Shown one piece after another: positions 45,119 to 57,062 of a stretch of 64,000 bases of DNA. Under the pieces are notes generated by a model, which saw nothing but the letters and a program-made list of their open reading frames with translations, searched no databases and was not told the origin of the DNA. Location: contig JAJOHG010000002.1 in the NCBI GenBank assembly GCA_021029095.1, forward strand, positions 2,203,647 to 2,267,646, given 5' to 3'. Source of the stretch: Phellopilus nigrolimitatus (taxonomy: Eukaryota > Basidiomycota > Agaricomycetes > Hymenochaetales > Hymenochaetaceae). How positions within the stretch are numbered: position 1 is the first letter of the stretch; every line of letters begins with the position of its first letter. The translations under genes were made by a program, and so were the position numbers.

Positions 45119-46266
45119 CTATTCGCCGTCTCGGGTAGGCATTCTTGTGTTCGGAATGTTGTCCAGGGAAAGAACTTGATTCACGGACCTTTTCGAGGTG
45201 ACCTTCCACACATTGGCGAGAGAAACGAGCACGGATGCCGCGCCCTCAGCTGTCGACGAGTGGTCTTGACGCTCGACAAGAACAAGGTGTGTTCGCCACA
45301 ACTCAGCCTTGATAAAGGATTTTGAAGGTGACTGGGCAAGATCCTATTCAGCATGAACCTTGTTGCAGTATGAAGATTCTTACGGTTTTAATGCATGCCA
45401 CCTTTTCTCCCGCCCAGTCGACGATGACAAGACGGTTGCGCGACGCGAGGAGAGCTATCTGGGAGTGTCGCGAAATACGGATATGTCCAGCGTTGTCCGA
45501 GCCATCACCCTCAAACAGTTCGCGACAGAACAGCACCTCAGTGTTCCACTCCTTTGGGTCGACACGGATAATTTCTATGAACTCTAGGCGAATGGGACAA
45601 ACACATGAGCGTGCACGAAGCGTTCCACATAATACAATCACGCAACGCACCAGCTCCAAATCTGTCGAGCAGCCGGGCCACCAGGATTGCGCCCGAGTCC
45701 GTGTCGGAGTCGTCCATTGCTAAACTTATGACTTTGATCGCAACATCGGAGTAGAGCCGCGCTTGGAGCTCGTGTGTGCAGGTGACGTTTCCCGTATGGC
45801 CGTCGACGATTATTATCTTGCCGTTTAGACAAGTGCGCAGGATCGTGTACCTCTTGGGGACATCGCCGTGAGTTATGTTTTCGATTTCAATGCCTTTATC
45901 CATCGGCTGATTTGCGCTAGCCCCGCCATCGAGTTCCTCTTGACCTCTCTGTGCAGCCAGCGAGTGGTTCGTATTTGAGAATGTCGCGCTGTAACCTTCG
46001 GTTTCAGTAGACAGAGCCCCGCCTGTATTCTCGAGGTTGGAAACTGGCAGCGGCCTCATTAACCCGTACTGCTGAAGGTAGGCTAATCTCTCAAGAAGTC
46101 TGCGGCGGGTCGTGGGAGTAGTGGGCGTCTGAGAAATCACGCAGCTCAGCATATAAGCCGACTCATCCAATAAAGCGTCGCTCACCCTTTCTACCTCAGA
46201 GACCAAATCAATAGACGGCCTTTGTTGCACCGTAGCGTCCAAACCAGGGATAGGGGGGAGATCCAT
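45119..46266 (-). CDS. hypothetical protein, F-box/propeller-like
   Basis: Three exons (46266-45651, 45583-45384, 45307-45119) sum to 1005 nt, giving 334 aa. A 67-nt GT-AG intron between 45650 and 45584 repairs what otherwise looks like a frameshift. The N-terminal part (DLPPIPGLDATVQQRPSIDL ... RRRLLERLAYLQQYG) is polar and helical. The second half has beta-propeller-like strands: TILRTCLNGKIIIVDGHTG, SRHSQIALLASRNRLVIVDW and RTHLVLVERQDHS. Such strands are common in basidiomycete F-box proteins, but I see no clear F-box here. An earlier in-frame Met at 46350 is possible. Function unknown. Confidence 0.55.
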
Positions 46267-47955
46267 GGAGGCAGCAACTCGTGGCTTACAACGGGAGCGC
46301 AAACAGTAATTAAAAAGAGTCGCAAGTGTTCGAACGCTGGGGGGAGACAAAGAGTGAAATAAGATCGTACGAAGGGGCGGGGACCTTAAGAATGGAATAC
46401 TAGCGAAGCATGAGGCCCGAGCATTCTGGTTGGTCGCACTCGGGGAGGAAATACGGCAGCCTGCTGAACACGGCCGTGACGCGCCCTCAAGTAAGTCAAG
46501 AAGGCGACGTCTCGAGCTTCTGATCGACCTGACGAATTTTCTCGTAAAGCGCGGGCGAGAAGCGGAGGTGCACCTTCCCTGGTTAAATTCGGATTGGACT
46601 TGTACGTGAGTGCGGGCGCGAGCGGTAGCTTCGGATGGACGTGAATTTTGAATTGCTCCCGCTTTTTTTTTCTCTTCTCAATCTTCCTATTAGCCAGACT
46701 TTCTTCCCTGTTATTTCCTCGAGTCCTCTTGAGCTGCGGACGGTGCCAGTGAGAATTGTTCAGCGCGATTCGGTGAATACCGATGCCGAACTAACCTTTC
46801 TATACGCAGACCACCCACCGCGATTAATTTCGTCCTTAGATGATCTCCGGCATTTTCAGCGCTTCTGCAGTCGTATGGAAGGTTCTCGGCATGTTCAATT
46901 TTATCCTTCCCGTAAGTACGGACGCCACAATAAGAAAGAACTTGCCAGGTAAATATAATGTGCTTCTCTTGGCCGTATCATGCTCTCAAAGTCCCTTTTA
47001 TGTATCTTTTTCCTCCATTATAAGCCATATAAAATTGGCGAAGAATTGTGTGAGAGAAAAAAGTGCCTCCAGGCAGATACCGATCCCCGGCTATTAGGGT
47101 TCTGGCATCCCTCACTTTAAATTCTTGGACATCTTCCAAACGATCATATCCGCGGCAAATTGAAGACAACGGGTGTCCGGGAGTACTCTATTAACTATGC
47201 GAGGGTAAAGCTTCTTTTTTGACGAGCGCTTCTGCTATGCAGCCCATGCCTTCTAAGCCATATTACTCGGTGATCCCGGATCCGGTCGGTAGAATGAATG
47301 TCTATCATTTTCTTAGTATAAAGTCTATCTCGGCACCGCCGAATCTCGATGAATACTGATTTGCAAGTTCCGTTTTGTCAGCCATGAGTTACTAACCTCC
47401 GGACTTGAATAGCCTCTCCCATGATTTTGTATTATTATTCCACGATGTCAACTCGACTAAGTAGGATGTCTCGTTTCAGATCCTCGCGCGAACGTTCACC
47501 ACTTTGACAGACACGCGACTTTGCTTCTGTCGAAAAAGCGAGAACGCTAGCCTAGTTGGAGCATAGCCGATACATGCACCACGTCGCGGAGCCGTCGGGA
47601 CATATAACTCCTTTTATTCAGTGCTCACTTCACTTCTGGGATCTCAGATGAAGTCAACCCAGCGAAGAGTCGAAACAAAACGTTTTGAGCTCCGCGGGCA
47701 AACAATTGTAACTAACGCGTTACTATCACAGTCACACCGCGATTTTCGCACGGGCGGCGTCGACGACGCTTGCCAATGACGCAAGTTATGTCATCAGAAA
47801 AAGACCAGTTGCCAGATATTGAATCTCTTCATGACCTCTGAGCACCGAATCCAGATCCGTCGACCACAGATGTGCTAGGCCTCGATACAACCGCACCCGT
47901 CCAGGACCAGATCGAGCAGATAGAGCAGCTCATCACCATTAGACTGCAGGCACGT
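46267..47955. other. gene-poor stretch, no confident gene
   Basis: A plus-strand frame at 46635-46952 lacks any domain. Mixed base composition; no repeats noticed. Confidence 0.4.
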
Positions 47956-50472
47956 TAAACCTTGCGTCGTGCAGGCGGGCACACTAGAGGTAGTTGGCTG
48001 TGTTCTCGAGGCCCTGGCTCGCATCGAAAGGTTTCGCTGTTGGCCCCAGTGCGAGCGCGAGAGGCATCCCGCGCGAGACCCGCGAACAAAGACAGCTCGC
48101 AGCAGTTCGAGCAGCTCTAGCGAGAGCAAGCACAAGAACTTGTACGCCTTCTCGCACGAGAACGGTCTTACGCGATTGTCGATGTGAATCCGATTTCTTG
48201 ATTTCTTCGCGCTTATTCATCGGACGCCTCCCTAAGGACGAACAAAGCATCGCCACTTCGGATGCGGAGACGACGATGTCAACTGACATCTTCTGCAGAT
48301 GCTACACCGCTGGGCTCTGGGACTGCGACGGGCATGGTCATTGTCCCTGGACGGGACCGCTCGGGCACTGTGATGGCGCGGCGTATCTAGGACGTAGACG
48401 TTCACAAGAGCTACCCATGCCAGGACCGGTAATGTCGCTGAGCCGCATCGTACGTGGGCGCGTTGCTGAGTCTGCAACGCCGTCCGCGTCGACATCGCGA
48501 CCGAACACGGAGACCGAGGAGGACGCGGATGTTGAGATGAGACGTCAATGACGCAGGATCAGGACACGGACGAGAGCATGCCGCCCCCACCATCCCTTTC
48601 ACATCCGCTGGCATCGTCTCTGACTCGCCATTCCCAGGTACGGCCGGTGTTGGGTCGGTGTTGGCATGGCCGGAGCCTCGGATACGCTCGACGTCGACCT
48701 CGATGCACACATCATCGACAACGCGAATCCGGTGGACGGCGGCGTGTTCGATGGGATCGTGGCGCTCGACCAAAACGTCAACGACGACTTGGCGATGGGC
48801 ATCCGCCTGGCGCGCCCGGCGCGAACGATGCCACGCCGCACACATGCGCGAATACCCTAACCCTCAATACGCGCAACATGATGCGCGAGCACCACCATCA
48901 CCACGGCCACGCGCGCGGGCGAGAAGAGGTCAAGCCGTGTGCTGTCCTGGCGAGCTCACCCATGCACACGCATGCGCACTCGCTGATACTTGTCGCGATG
49001 CGTGTGGGTGTGGACGGCGCGAATGCGGGTCCAGCGCGGAGCTCGCCAGCTCGCGGCGCCGCAAGCGGGTCGAACCTGGAGTCTTTCATTCAAGCGGCGC
49101 GCGGTGCCCTAGCATCACCCGCTACTTATACTGCCCTGCCTTCACCGGTAGCGGCGGTCACCACCCCGCGTGCGACACACCGACATCATCATCGCTACCG
49201 TCATTATCACAGTGTGGAGGAGACGGGTTCGTTCCGCGAAGAGGATGTACTACTTTCGCTGCAGCTCCTCGCTTATCTCTGCAAGTACCCGCACGTACGC
49301 CAGGCGTTTCACAAGCCGCGCTGAGCTTCCATCCGGCGACAGCGACGGGTAGCGCGGGCACGCCGTCGACATCAGCCGCGGCTGCTGGAGCGAGAGGCAG
49401 TTGAAGCTGGAGAGGAAGCGCGTGGATTAGGACCGGCGCGACGGCAAACGCGCACTCGGCCGCGACGGCGTCGGCGGATTTCAAGGAGGGCGGCGACTTA
49501 ACCGAAGGCGGGTCGGGTGTCGGACAAGGTCAGAATGTTGAAAGCGACGGCGACAGCGCGGAAGGTGTGGTGGCCAGTGTTGGTGTTGGAAATGGACGCG
49601 GGTCGGGAGGGCTCACGGTGTCGACAGTCGGGCATGTCAGGGTGGGGCGCTGGTCGGCCGGGATAGAGAGCGCTAGCGACTTGCATCTGCAGCCGCTGCC
49701 TCTCTTGCGGCCATCCAACCTATTGCACATTTCTCGATTGCTCGGAGCAATGGTACACCGGTGAGTTAACATTCAGTAAGTTTCCATTGAAATCTCAGTG
49801 ACTCATTTTGTTCTGGAACACAGACTACTTCGGAGTTCGCAAGGCCGCGAGGAGCAAGCGAGCATGGTCATGGTCGCGTTGCGGGTTTGCCCAGCGCCAA
49901 CTCAAATACGACCGCGCCGGCAAACCATGTAACCTCGTTCTTTGGCCCGGGCAACATTCTCGGTGATCCGCCAGCGACGAGCATGTCGATTCCTATTAGC
50001 ATGCGGCCGCGCGCAGTAGCAGCAGCAGCAGCAGGTCCATCATCAATAACTACAACATTATTACCAGTGAATCATGCGGTTCCACGCACAATGGCGCCTA
50101 CACCAGAGAGCGGCCTTCCCACCCGACAACCCGGGCCTGGACCTGTTCTCGGCGGAGGAACAGGCAACCGTCCGCAGTTTCCTGTCGGCGGACTGGATGT
50201 CTGGAGCGAAAGCGCTGGCGGACGACGCGGCGGGGTACGCCGCCGCGTTCGATGCAGATATCGAGGCACACATCGCAACGTTCGAACACGGGCGGGCGGT
50301 AGAGTGCATGCGGGCGGGGGAGCGGGCGCTGCCGGATCGAATCCAGGCGCTGGACGAGCGCGATTGTCGGGCGCGTGCGCGCATGTCACCGTCGCGTTCG
50401 ACGCGAGATGCTTCGGCTGCGGGTTCGAGTTCGGGTGCAGATGTGAGTGAAGATGACATGATACTGGGGTGA
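47956..50472 (+). pseudogene. MUB1: decayed MUB1/samB-like gene, copy B
   Basis: In order, across different frames: QAGTLEVVGCVLEALA, then SKGFAVGPSASARGIPRETR, a Ser/Thr-rich stretch (SATPSASTSRPNTETEEDAD), DTLDVDLDAHIIDNANPVDG, a His-rich patch (REHHHHHGHARG), SFREEDVLLSLQLLAYLCKY with PHVRQAFHKPR and stop, then decayed Ala-rich sequence matching copy A at 43207. The MYND finger present in copy A is missing; the sequence jumps from ADFKEGGDLTEG to GVGQGQN. The last open part (50074-50472) ends SEDDMILG and stop. Each segment needs a frame change or passes a stop. This copy keeps more of the N-terminal half, copy A more of the C-terminal half. Family by motif order; moderate confidence. Confidence 0.6.
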
Positions 50473-50842
50473 TAGATGCAACGCGGATGCCGCGAGCGCC
50501 TTATCTATTCCCTCTTTCTCCATGACCATCGTTATGGTCTGGCCGACTAGGACTCTACTCGCTCTCTCTTCTATCCTCCTCTTCCATTCCCCAGTTTTTG
50601 TTTGTCTCTCCACACCCCACACATCTGTCGTCTAACCCATTGTTGTCTTTGCACCTTTTTGGTATCTGCCGCTTTTTCCCTGATGATTTCTAGCACGCAT
50701 CTGTACATTCTACAGCATAGTTTTCACGTGTACATATACAACATTTTCATATTTACGCGGGGAAGCAGTTGTTGTGAAGGCCTGCCAGAGCGGACGGTGC
50801 CAGATGCTGCTGCGCGCGTGCCCGAGGCGCTTCGCGACGTCC
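50473..50842. other. intergenic, T-rich
   Basis: CT- and T-rich sequence resembling a 3' region downstream of copy B. No gene seen. Confidence 0.35.
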
Positions 50843-51975
50843 TTAGGCGAAACGTGGTCGAGCTGCATCGCAGAGTGTCACCACGTCAGAGAGCGGAGAG
50901 AGTATCAAAAGAATGCGACGCGCCTTTGCGAACTCAAGTATGTACCTGCACACGTCGACAAATGCGCGGGCCTCTCGCTCCTGCTCGCCAATTTCCCCAG
51001 CCCGCTCACCATCTCCTTCAGCACTACGCTCGCCTTCTGGCGGAGCGCGCGCAGGCTCACCGTGAGCTTTAGGGAGAGCAACGAAAGGGACGCGAGTCAG
51101 CCCGAAGACGTCATTCGGGTAGTACAAGAAAGAAACACGCACCCCGCCGAACTTGCTTGCCTTCACGACGGCCGGTGCCTTGAATCACACTGACGCTAGC
51201 GCGAGCATCAGCGCAGCCTAAGTAATAATACAAAATACAAAGTCTTCAGTAGTGGATACGAAAACGATAGCGCTTCGTACCTCCTGCGTGAAGGTGGCAA
51301 TGTGGAATGCCTCCCACGGAAGCCGGTCCTCACCAGAAACTTCCTTGAACTGGGCGGCCATAGCTGTTCCACAAAACAAAATACATCATTTTTCACCCCA
51401 TCTCACTCCAGCAACAAAGTAAAGAGATCGGAAGGGAGTCCGTACAGTCGAGAAACTCGGGAACATCCTCTGGTGGGTCGCACACCGCGGGCGGCTCCTT
51501 CAGCGAGCCGCTTCTGGCCGTTCGTCATCGGCGATAGCGACCCGTTCGCCTTCGGCGCGCCCTTCGTGTTGTTTCCGCGCAGCGTCTCCTGCTACCTATT
51601 CATCTCCGCGAGCACGGCCTCCGGCTGAGGGCATGCGTGGTCACGACACGGCCCGAGCCAGTCGCACAGCCCAGAGACGTAGTCGAAGAGCGTGCGCTCG
51701 TCCGCAGTCGGTTAAGTTGCGATCGCTATTATATGTTAGATCCCCTTCACATACGGAAGAGCCACGGCGCGCACCTCACTGAGCTCGGCCTTCTTGCGCA
51801 CGTGGATACGTTCCCTCAAAGGGATCTTATTCTCGGGGATGCCTGCGACCTTCTGATGGTCTCCGATTTCGACGGTCTCGTCGATGTCACTTGCGAACAG
51901 GAAGACGCAGATATAGATGCGCAGGAACGTCGAGAGCCAACCTAGCTGGGCACTATGACAATGCCGAAGATGGCG
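50843..51975 (-). pseudogene. unidentified decayed multi-exon gene
   Basis: Exon-like pieces on the minus strand, in order: DETVEIGDHQKVAGIPENKI, then KKAELSE joined across a GT-AG gap to RTLFDYVSGLCDWLGPCRD and QPEAVLAEMNR; a TAG follows, then QETLRGNNTKGAPKANGSLS. After a one-base frame change come LKEPPAVCDPPEDVPEFLD, a GT-AG intron, MAAQFKEVSGEDRLPWEAFH with IATFTQE, and KFGGVRVSFLYY. The segments look like one conserved protein but I cannot name it. A stop and a frameshift argue for decay; assembly errors are the alternative. Confidence 0.45.
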
Positions 51976-52410
51976 CACGTGGTGAAGGGCGTGAGGGGTT
52001 CAAGCATGTGCGTAGCGCTGAGGTTGGGGAAGCGGTCTGGCGGCGCCAAAAACTTTAGAGGAGCTGGGCAACCTGCTGAGCCGAGCCACGCCGCGGTTCT
52101 GAGAGCGAAAGGGCCTGAAGAAGAAAGTTAGAGGAGCCTGTTGCATAATAGAGTAAAATTCTGTACTAACCTTGCGCTGCGTTGTCGAACCTGGCACGAT
52201 TGTCGCCGAAGTCGAAGTGATCGCCGTCCGGCACAGCCCGAGGACAGTCATGCGCGTCGTCCTCATCGTGTCTTCCTCTTCCTCTTCCTCTCGGCCTCTC
52301 AACCTCTCAATTTCTCGACTACGCTCCGCGTACCGCTGTAAAAACGTAAGTTAGTCTTTTTTCTTCATGCCTTTAGTGTACTAATCTGTAAACCATCTAT
52401 CAAGCGCGAG
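51976..52410. other. intergenic
   Basis: Includes a CTTCCT-type pyrimidine run near 52270-52300. No gene seen. Confidence 0.35.
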
Positions 52411-53565
52411 GTCATGCAGCAGCCGCAGCAGCAGCATCAAAAGCAACAACGACAGCAGCAACTTGACTCCTTCGCGTTGGTCGATCGAGACCGTCTTGCG
52501 CTAGAGAGCCCACGCATTTGGAAGAGTTGGAGAGGGGCAATGAGAAAAAGCAAAGACCTCAGTACGTAATGAAATCGTCTGAACGCGAGCGCGATGCTAA
52601 CGACTGCTACAGCGCCTCGAACGCATGTCCTCCATACCGCGCGCCAGCCATCCGTGAATGGCGCACGCCCCCGACCACTGTCAATGGCGATGTCGCCCAG
52701 CAGTACGTCCCTGCCGGCGGTGGTGGTTGCAAGACGCATGCTCCCGCAGCCGCGCAGGTGTCGCTCGAGTCGAGCACGAGCATCCATACCCAGAAGCTGC
52801 TCAGTTCGAGCCGCGTGCTGAGAGATTACACGCTCGGAAAGACACTCGGCGCGGGCTACATGGGCAAAATCAAACTGGCGTATCACGATCTCACCGGCGA
52901 GAAGGTGCGTAGCATCTTCAGCGTCAGCAATTCGATCTGCACACTAAAGTTTTTCAAAATATATTTAGTAACGCTCACACCCGCTGCGTGCGCAGCTCGC
53001 GATCAAGATCCTCCCGCAAGCCAACATCGCAAGTTCAGGGATGAATGGCGTCGCGCCGACAGCGGAGGTGGCGGCGAAGCAAGCGTCGAAGGAGGCATCG
53101 AAGGAGACCGGGAGGCCTGCTGTCGATGCTACTACACTACCCTTATATCCGCGGCATGCGGGAACTCATCACGCACACGAACCACTACTACATGTTGTTC
53201 GAGTACGTCAACGCTTAACAGATGCTCGACAATATTTTCAGTCACGGCCGTCTTCGCGAACGCGTTGCCCGTACGTTCTCCCGCCAAATCGGCTCCGCAC
53301 TCGACAACTGCCACCGCAACACTGTCGTCCATCGCGACCTCAAGGTCGACCGCACGCTATCCGGGGCATGTCCCATTTCGAGTTCGGCTCCGAATATGAG
53401 GTTGATCGCGAAATTGTTGACGTCTTCGAGAGCGACGCATATGCGCGCGCTGTCCAGGCCTGGAGCGCCGCCGCCAAGTCCCAGGGCGCAACGGCCACGG
53501 TGGGCTCTGCGTCGCAAGCGCGAGCGCACGGATGCTGCGCAGGCTGTTCAGGCTCCCCGAGCGCA
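52411..53565 (+). pseudogene. KIN1: KIN1/MARK-like Ser/Thr kinase pseudogene lacking the C-lobe
   Basis: A Gln-rich start (MQQPQQQHQKQQRQQQ) is followed by the kinase N-lobe: LRDYTLGKTLGAGYMGKIKL (Gly-rich loop), an intron, then LAIKILPQANIASS with the ATP-binding Lys. After a frameshift [20 protein letters not shown] and [12 protein letters not shown] run into a TAA (at about 53217), then [20 protein letters not shown] and the catalytic loop start VVHRDLK. The sequence then jumps directly to [20 protein letters not shown], which belongs after the kinase domain in KIN1 proteins. DFG, the activation loop and the whole C-lobe are absent. Intact homologues regulate polarity and exocytosis. A frameshift, a stop and a large deletion make it dead. 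Confidence 0.75.
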
Positions 53566-54500
53566 CCGCCGCCGCGAGCCGCGTCTCCGCTGGCGGCGGC
53601 GCTCACCTCCGTCAAGACGACGCTCGCGCACCGTGAGCTGCCCGGAGCCCTCGGGCGCGTCCCACGCCCAGCCCGCGCCCGCGCCCGAGCCCGAGCCCGA
53701 GCCGTTTGCGTCAGCGGTGGTGGTGGTCGCCTCATTGTGCACCACGACGCCGATGACGAGCGCGCCGCAGTCCACGCCTGGCGCGTCGTCGCCGTCGAGC
53801 ACGCCCTACGAGCGCATGCGTGCACGCGAGCGCGGCGGACACGGCCTTCGTGAGCGTTTGCACCGCGCGCCGATCGTCTCCTTCTGTGTCGTGTGCAGCT
53901 CCTCCGCGTGCGTGTGCGCGCCGCCGGCGGAGGTGAGGGAGAGGGAGCACGCGGAGAAGGAGAAGAGGACGCGCTGGGCGGGGTGTGTCAGTTAGTTCGA
54001 GACACGGCTAGGTTTGGGAGGGGTGCGTACCATGACGGAGTACATGGGCGGGGCGGATCACGGGACGGGCGACGCGACGCGGCTCGGCGGGCGCAGCTCG
54101 GCCTCGATGGCTGCGAGGTCGAAGAATTGTCAGCGCACTCAATGTGCGTGTATGATACTCCTGCGCGCGAGACGAGCGGATGTACGTTGCCCACGCGCGA
54201 GACGCCGATGCTCTGGAGCCTGTGCTTCCGCTCCCAGGACACGGGGTTGGGCGGGCGGCTGACTACGCACAGCAACACAAACCGCCAAAACGACGGCGGC
54301 ACAAGTACGGCCTGCAGCAGCAACACCAACAACACCAGCTGCCGCTGCCGCAACAGCAACAGCAGCAACCTCCGCCGTTGCCGCAACAGCAAACCCCGTC
54401 GCCGCCGCCGTCCATGCGCGCTCAACCGCCCAGTCGAAGGGCGCTGCGCTACACTCCGGCGCACTGGCACGGCCGTCTAAAACCCCAGCTGCTCGTGCGC
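53566..54500 (+). pseudogene. low-complexity decayed coding sequence, Pro/Gln-rich
   Basis: GC-rich sequence with long overlapping frames. Ala/Pro-rich and Arg-Glu-rich text is followed at about 54300-54420 by a Gln/Pro-rich run of CAG/CAA/CCG repeats. It could be the disordered tail of the KIN1-like gene or a separate gene; frames change repeatedly and no domain is visible. Confidence 0.3.
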
Positions 54501-55929
54501 GTATTCGATTCGTGTCCGCTCCACTGCTGGCACCATCTCGGGCCGCAGCCGCGCCTCAGACAGTGGTGTTTCTTCCCGGCGGCGACTTGCCTGCGCAGGA
54601 CGCGCAGGGCCAGCGCATATGCCGGCAGCGCGGCGTGCCTGACCGCTACAAGGACGGGGAGTGTGTCGAGAAGTGGGGCCCTGAACTGTGTGCGACCGGT
54701 GCCGCGAGAAGATGAAGCGCGTCGAGCGCCGCGGTACTCTGGACTCCGTGAGCGCAAGTCAGCAGGCGCAGATGATTGCGCACTGCTCGTCGCACCCCGC
54801 CCTCGCGCATTCGCAGTTCCAGTCCGCGCTCGCGCACTCTGCGGGCCAGAGCCAGCACGCGTCGGTTAGCTGCGCACGTGCTGCGACGCGCCAGGGCACG
54901 GCTGTTGGTTAACCACACCGGGCGCGCACAGACGCATTCACAGTTGCTGAGCCCCAGGCCGGTGAGCCATTATCAGGAGCACGAACGTGACCAGGAAAGC
55001 CGAGGGGGCTCGAGCCTCTCGCACTCCGACTCGCCGGTGTCTGCGCACGCCTCTGCAGTGGTGAGCGGGAGGCTGCATCCTGCGGAATCCGCTCAGCTCA
55101 GTCAAGGCGAGGTGTATCCCTCGGCCGCCACAAACATCAGCGCGAGTGGACTGGCAAGCCAGAATGTGCTCAGGCGCCCTCAGATGCCGCTTTATGTCTA
55201 CTCTATCTCCACGCGCGAGCAGTACGCAAACGGTTCTTCCTCTCGCGCACCCTTCCTCACTAGCATAGCCAGTCCCACGCGCAGTCTGCTGCGGCGATTA
55301 CCGGAGGAGGTGGCACAGGGAACCGTGGCTTGAGCGTGAACGAGGAGGACCTGTTCGACGGCGATGGGGACGGAGATGTCGAGGAGGAGGGCGCGCTCCT
55401 TGTCGGCGAGGGCGAGGGAGAGGGCGAAGGCGATATGGACGTCGACGCGGAGATCCCGTGCGCCGCAAACAGGGTCCTCGTCTTCGCTCTCTTCGCTCAC
55501 AAGTCACAGAAGCAGAGTCCGCTGAAGACCCTGCCGCTGAGATATCCGGCCCTGAGCGCGCGGAAATACCACGGCATGCACACACCCGGCATCAGTGCTC
55601 TAGCCAGCGTGGCCGCATCCGCGAGAGGAGAATCGGGGAAGCTCATGCCGATGCCGCTGCCCTCGGTTGCTACTATGGACCATGCGCACGCAGTCTCTCG
55701 CGAGTACCACGCATCACGCGGGCGTGCCTAGCAGATGGGCGAGCTCGGGGACGGGTTCGACGGGGACACGGACGGGGATCTCCCTGAGCGCGGATCGGGC
55801 GGCGGCGGGGACGTCGATGCCGATGGTGAGGGGGGTCAGAACGGCGCAGAGGCCTCCGGGGAGGGCGACGCCGACGCCGACGTGGAAATCACGGACGCCG
55901 TGGACGCGGCTATGAAGATGGAGGACTAA
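54501..55929 (+). pseudogene. decayed gene with a Cys-rich zinc-finger-like segment and acidic tail
   Basis: At 54575-54770 the reading DAQGQRICRQRGVPDRYKDG, then ECVEKWGPELC, and in the next frame VCDRCREKMKRVERRGTLD looks like a broken four-Cys zinc finger resembling the GATA/treble-clef type: the second Cys of the first pair is Arg (CRQR), and one frame change separates the halves. Ser-rich sequence follows, then acidic Asp/Gly/Glu repeats (GEGEGEGEGDMDVDAE at about 55400-55450) and a terminal stretch ending VDAAMKMED and stop at 55929. I do not recognise the intact protein. Confidence 0.45.
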
Positions 55930-57062
55930 GTCCTCCTGGGATTCTGTGAGTTCTTTTTTGTTTCTTATTTGCTATTTTTCTCTCCTCTTTTCTTTCGCCG
56001 CTGCTTTCTCATCCTCTTCCCCTCTTCCCTTCTGTGACTCCAAACAAAACTGTTTTCATACATGGTTTCTCGCTCCCATATTGTCTTCTTCCTCTTTCTC
56101 CTCATCTATCTCGTTCTCGTAAGGCTCATGCTCATGTCCTCGATTTCTCAGCTGTCGATATGCAACCGAACCAAGGACTCTCAGCGCCCGCGCACACTCG
56201 CCGCCTCTGAGTACATCGACTTCCGCATTGTTGGCTCGCGTGAGCACTCGCGCGCCGACGCTTGGATGCTAGGCCAGGTCGACGCCCTTAAGGCCCTCTG
56301 CCACGACGCCGCGCGCTCCTCGTGCGCAGGCCGGCGGAGCACGAGCAGCAGATATACACGCTCGTGTGCTTACCGGACGGCTGCGCAGCGCGCCAAGCAC
56401 AGTACAGAGCGACGAGGTGACGCGCAACGAGGAGATATATGCGAAGCGCGCACGCGGGAGGCACACTTTCGAGCGCGACGGCCACCGGATATCGTGCGGG
56501 CAAGGGAGCAGGATGTCTGTGAGAGAGGACCGGAGTCTGTCGAGGGCCGCAGGTCGTGCCGTTGTCCAGCCGATAGCCTCCGTCAACACAAAGTTGCGGG
56601 ACGTTCTGTAGGGCATCCCGGACATCGTGCCATTCTCCCTTGAGAATGCGGAGAAGGGGAGCCGGGTGCTCGTCATGTACCAGCCGCACAAACCGTCGAA
56701 CGGCGTCGTATTGCCCGTGTCGGACTTCATAGACCTGCCGGTCGAGCTGTTCAAGGCGGCGCGACTGAGAGGTCCTGTAGCACTTACTCGTGCACCTCCC
56801 TGTGTAGCTCGTGAACAAGCACTTCTCGCGCGGGACAATCAAGGGCCTGCTCGTCCAGCTGTGCAAAGGCGTACTGGATTGCACACTCGGGAGGAACATT
56901 TTGCAGGAGTGGACCAATTCGCTGAAGACACTCGACGACAAAGCATGGCATAACACCCGCTGACGGTTCTCTTCAGCTACCAGACCATCTTCGACGCACC
57001 GAGACGGCAGGTGCTCGTCGAGGTCTTCCAAGCCGGACTCAAGTTTTTATCATAACCTACAT
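55930..57062 (+). pseudogene. unidentified decayed coding segments before the satellite
   Basis: After a CT-rich 90-bp stretch, protein-like plus-strand pieces appear in different frames: HSRADAWMLGQVDALKALCH, QQIYTLVCLPDGCAARQAQY, a stop at 56611, GIPDIVPFSLENAEKGSRVL with VLPVSDFIDLPVELFKAARL, and SRGTIKGLLVQLCKGVLDCT with LGRNILQEWTNSLKTLDDKA. They look like a helical, conserved protein broken by stops and frame changes. Family not recognised. Confidence 0.35.

Noticed and set aside
45538..45700. Apparent frameshift in the hypothetical gene at 45.1-46.3 kb
   Set aside because: A standard 67-nt GT-AG intron (45650-45584) restores the frame and the exon total is divisible by three.
46635..46952. 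105-codon plus-strand frame as a gene
   Set aside because: No similarity, no neighbours supporting it, ends without a plausible partner exon.
42000..57000. RIP as the cause of gene decay
   Set aside because: Disruptions are mostly single-base indels and internal deletions in sequence that is still GC-rich; no excess of TpA at the expense of CpA is obvious.
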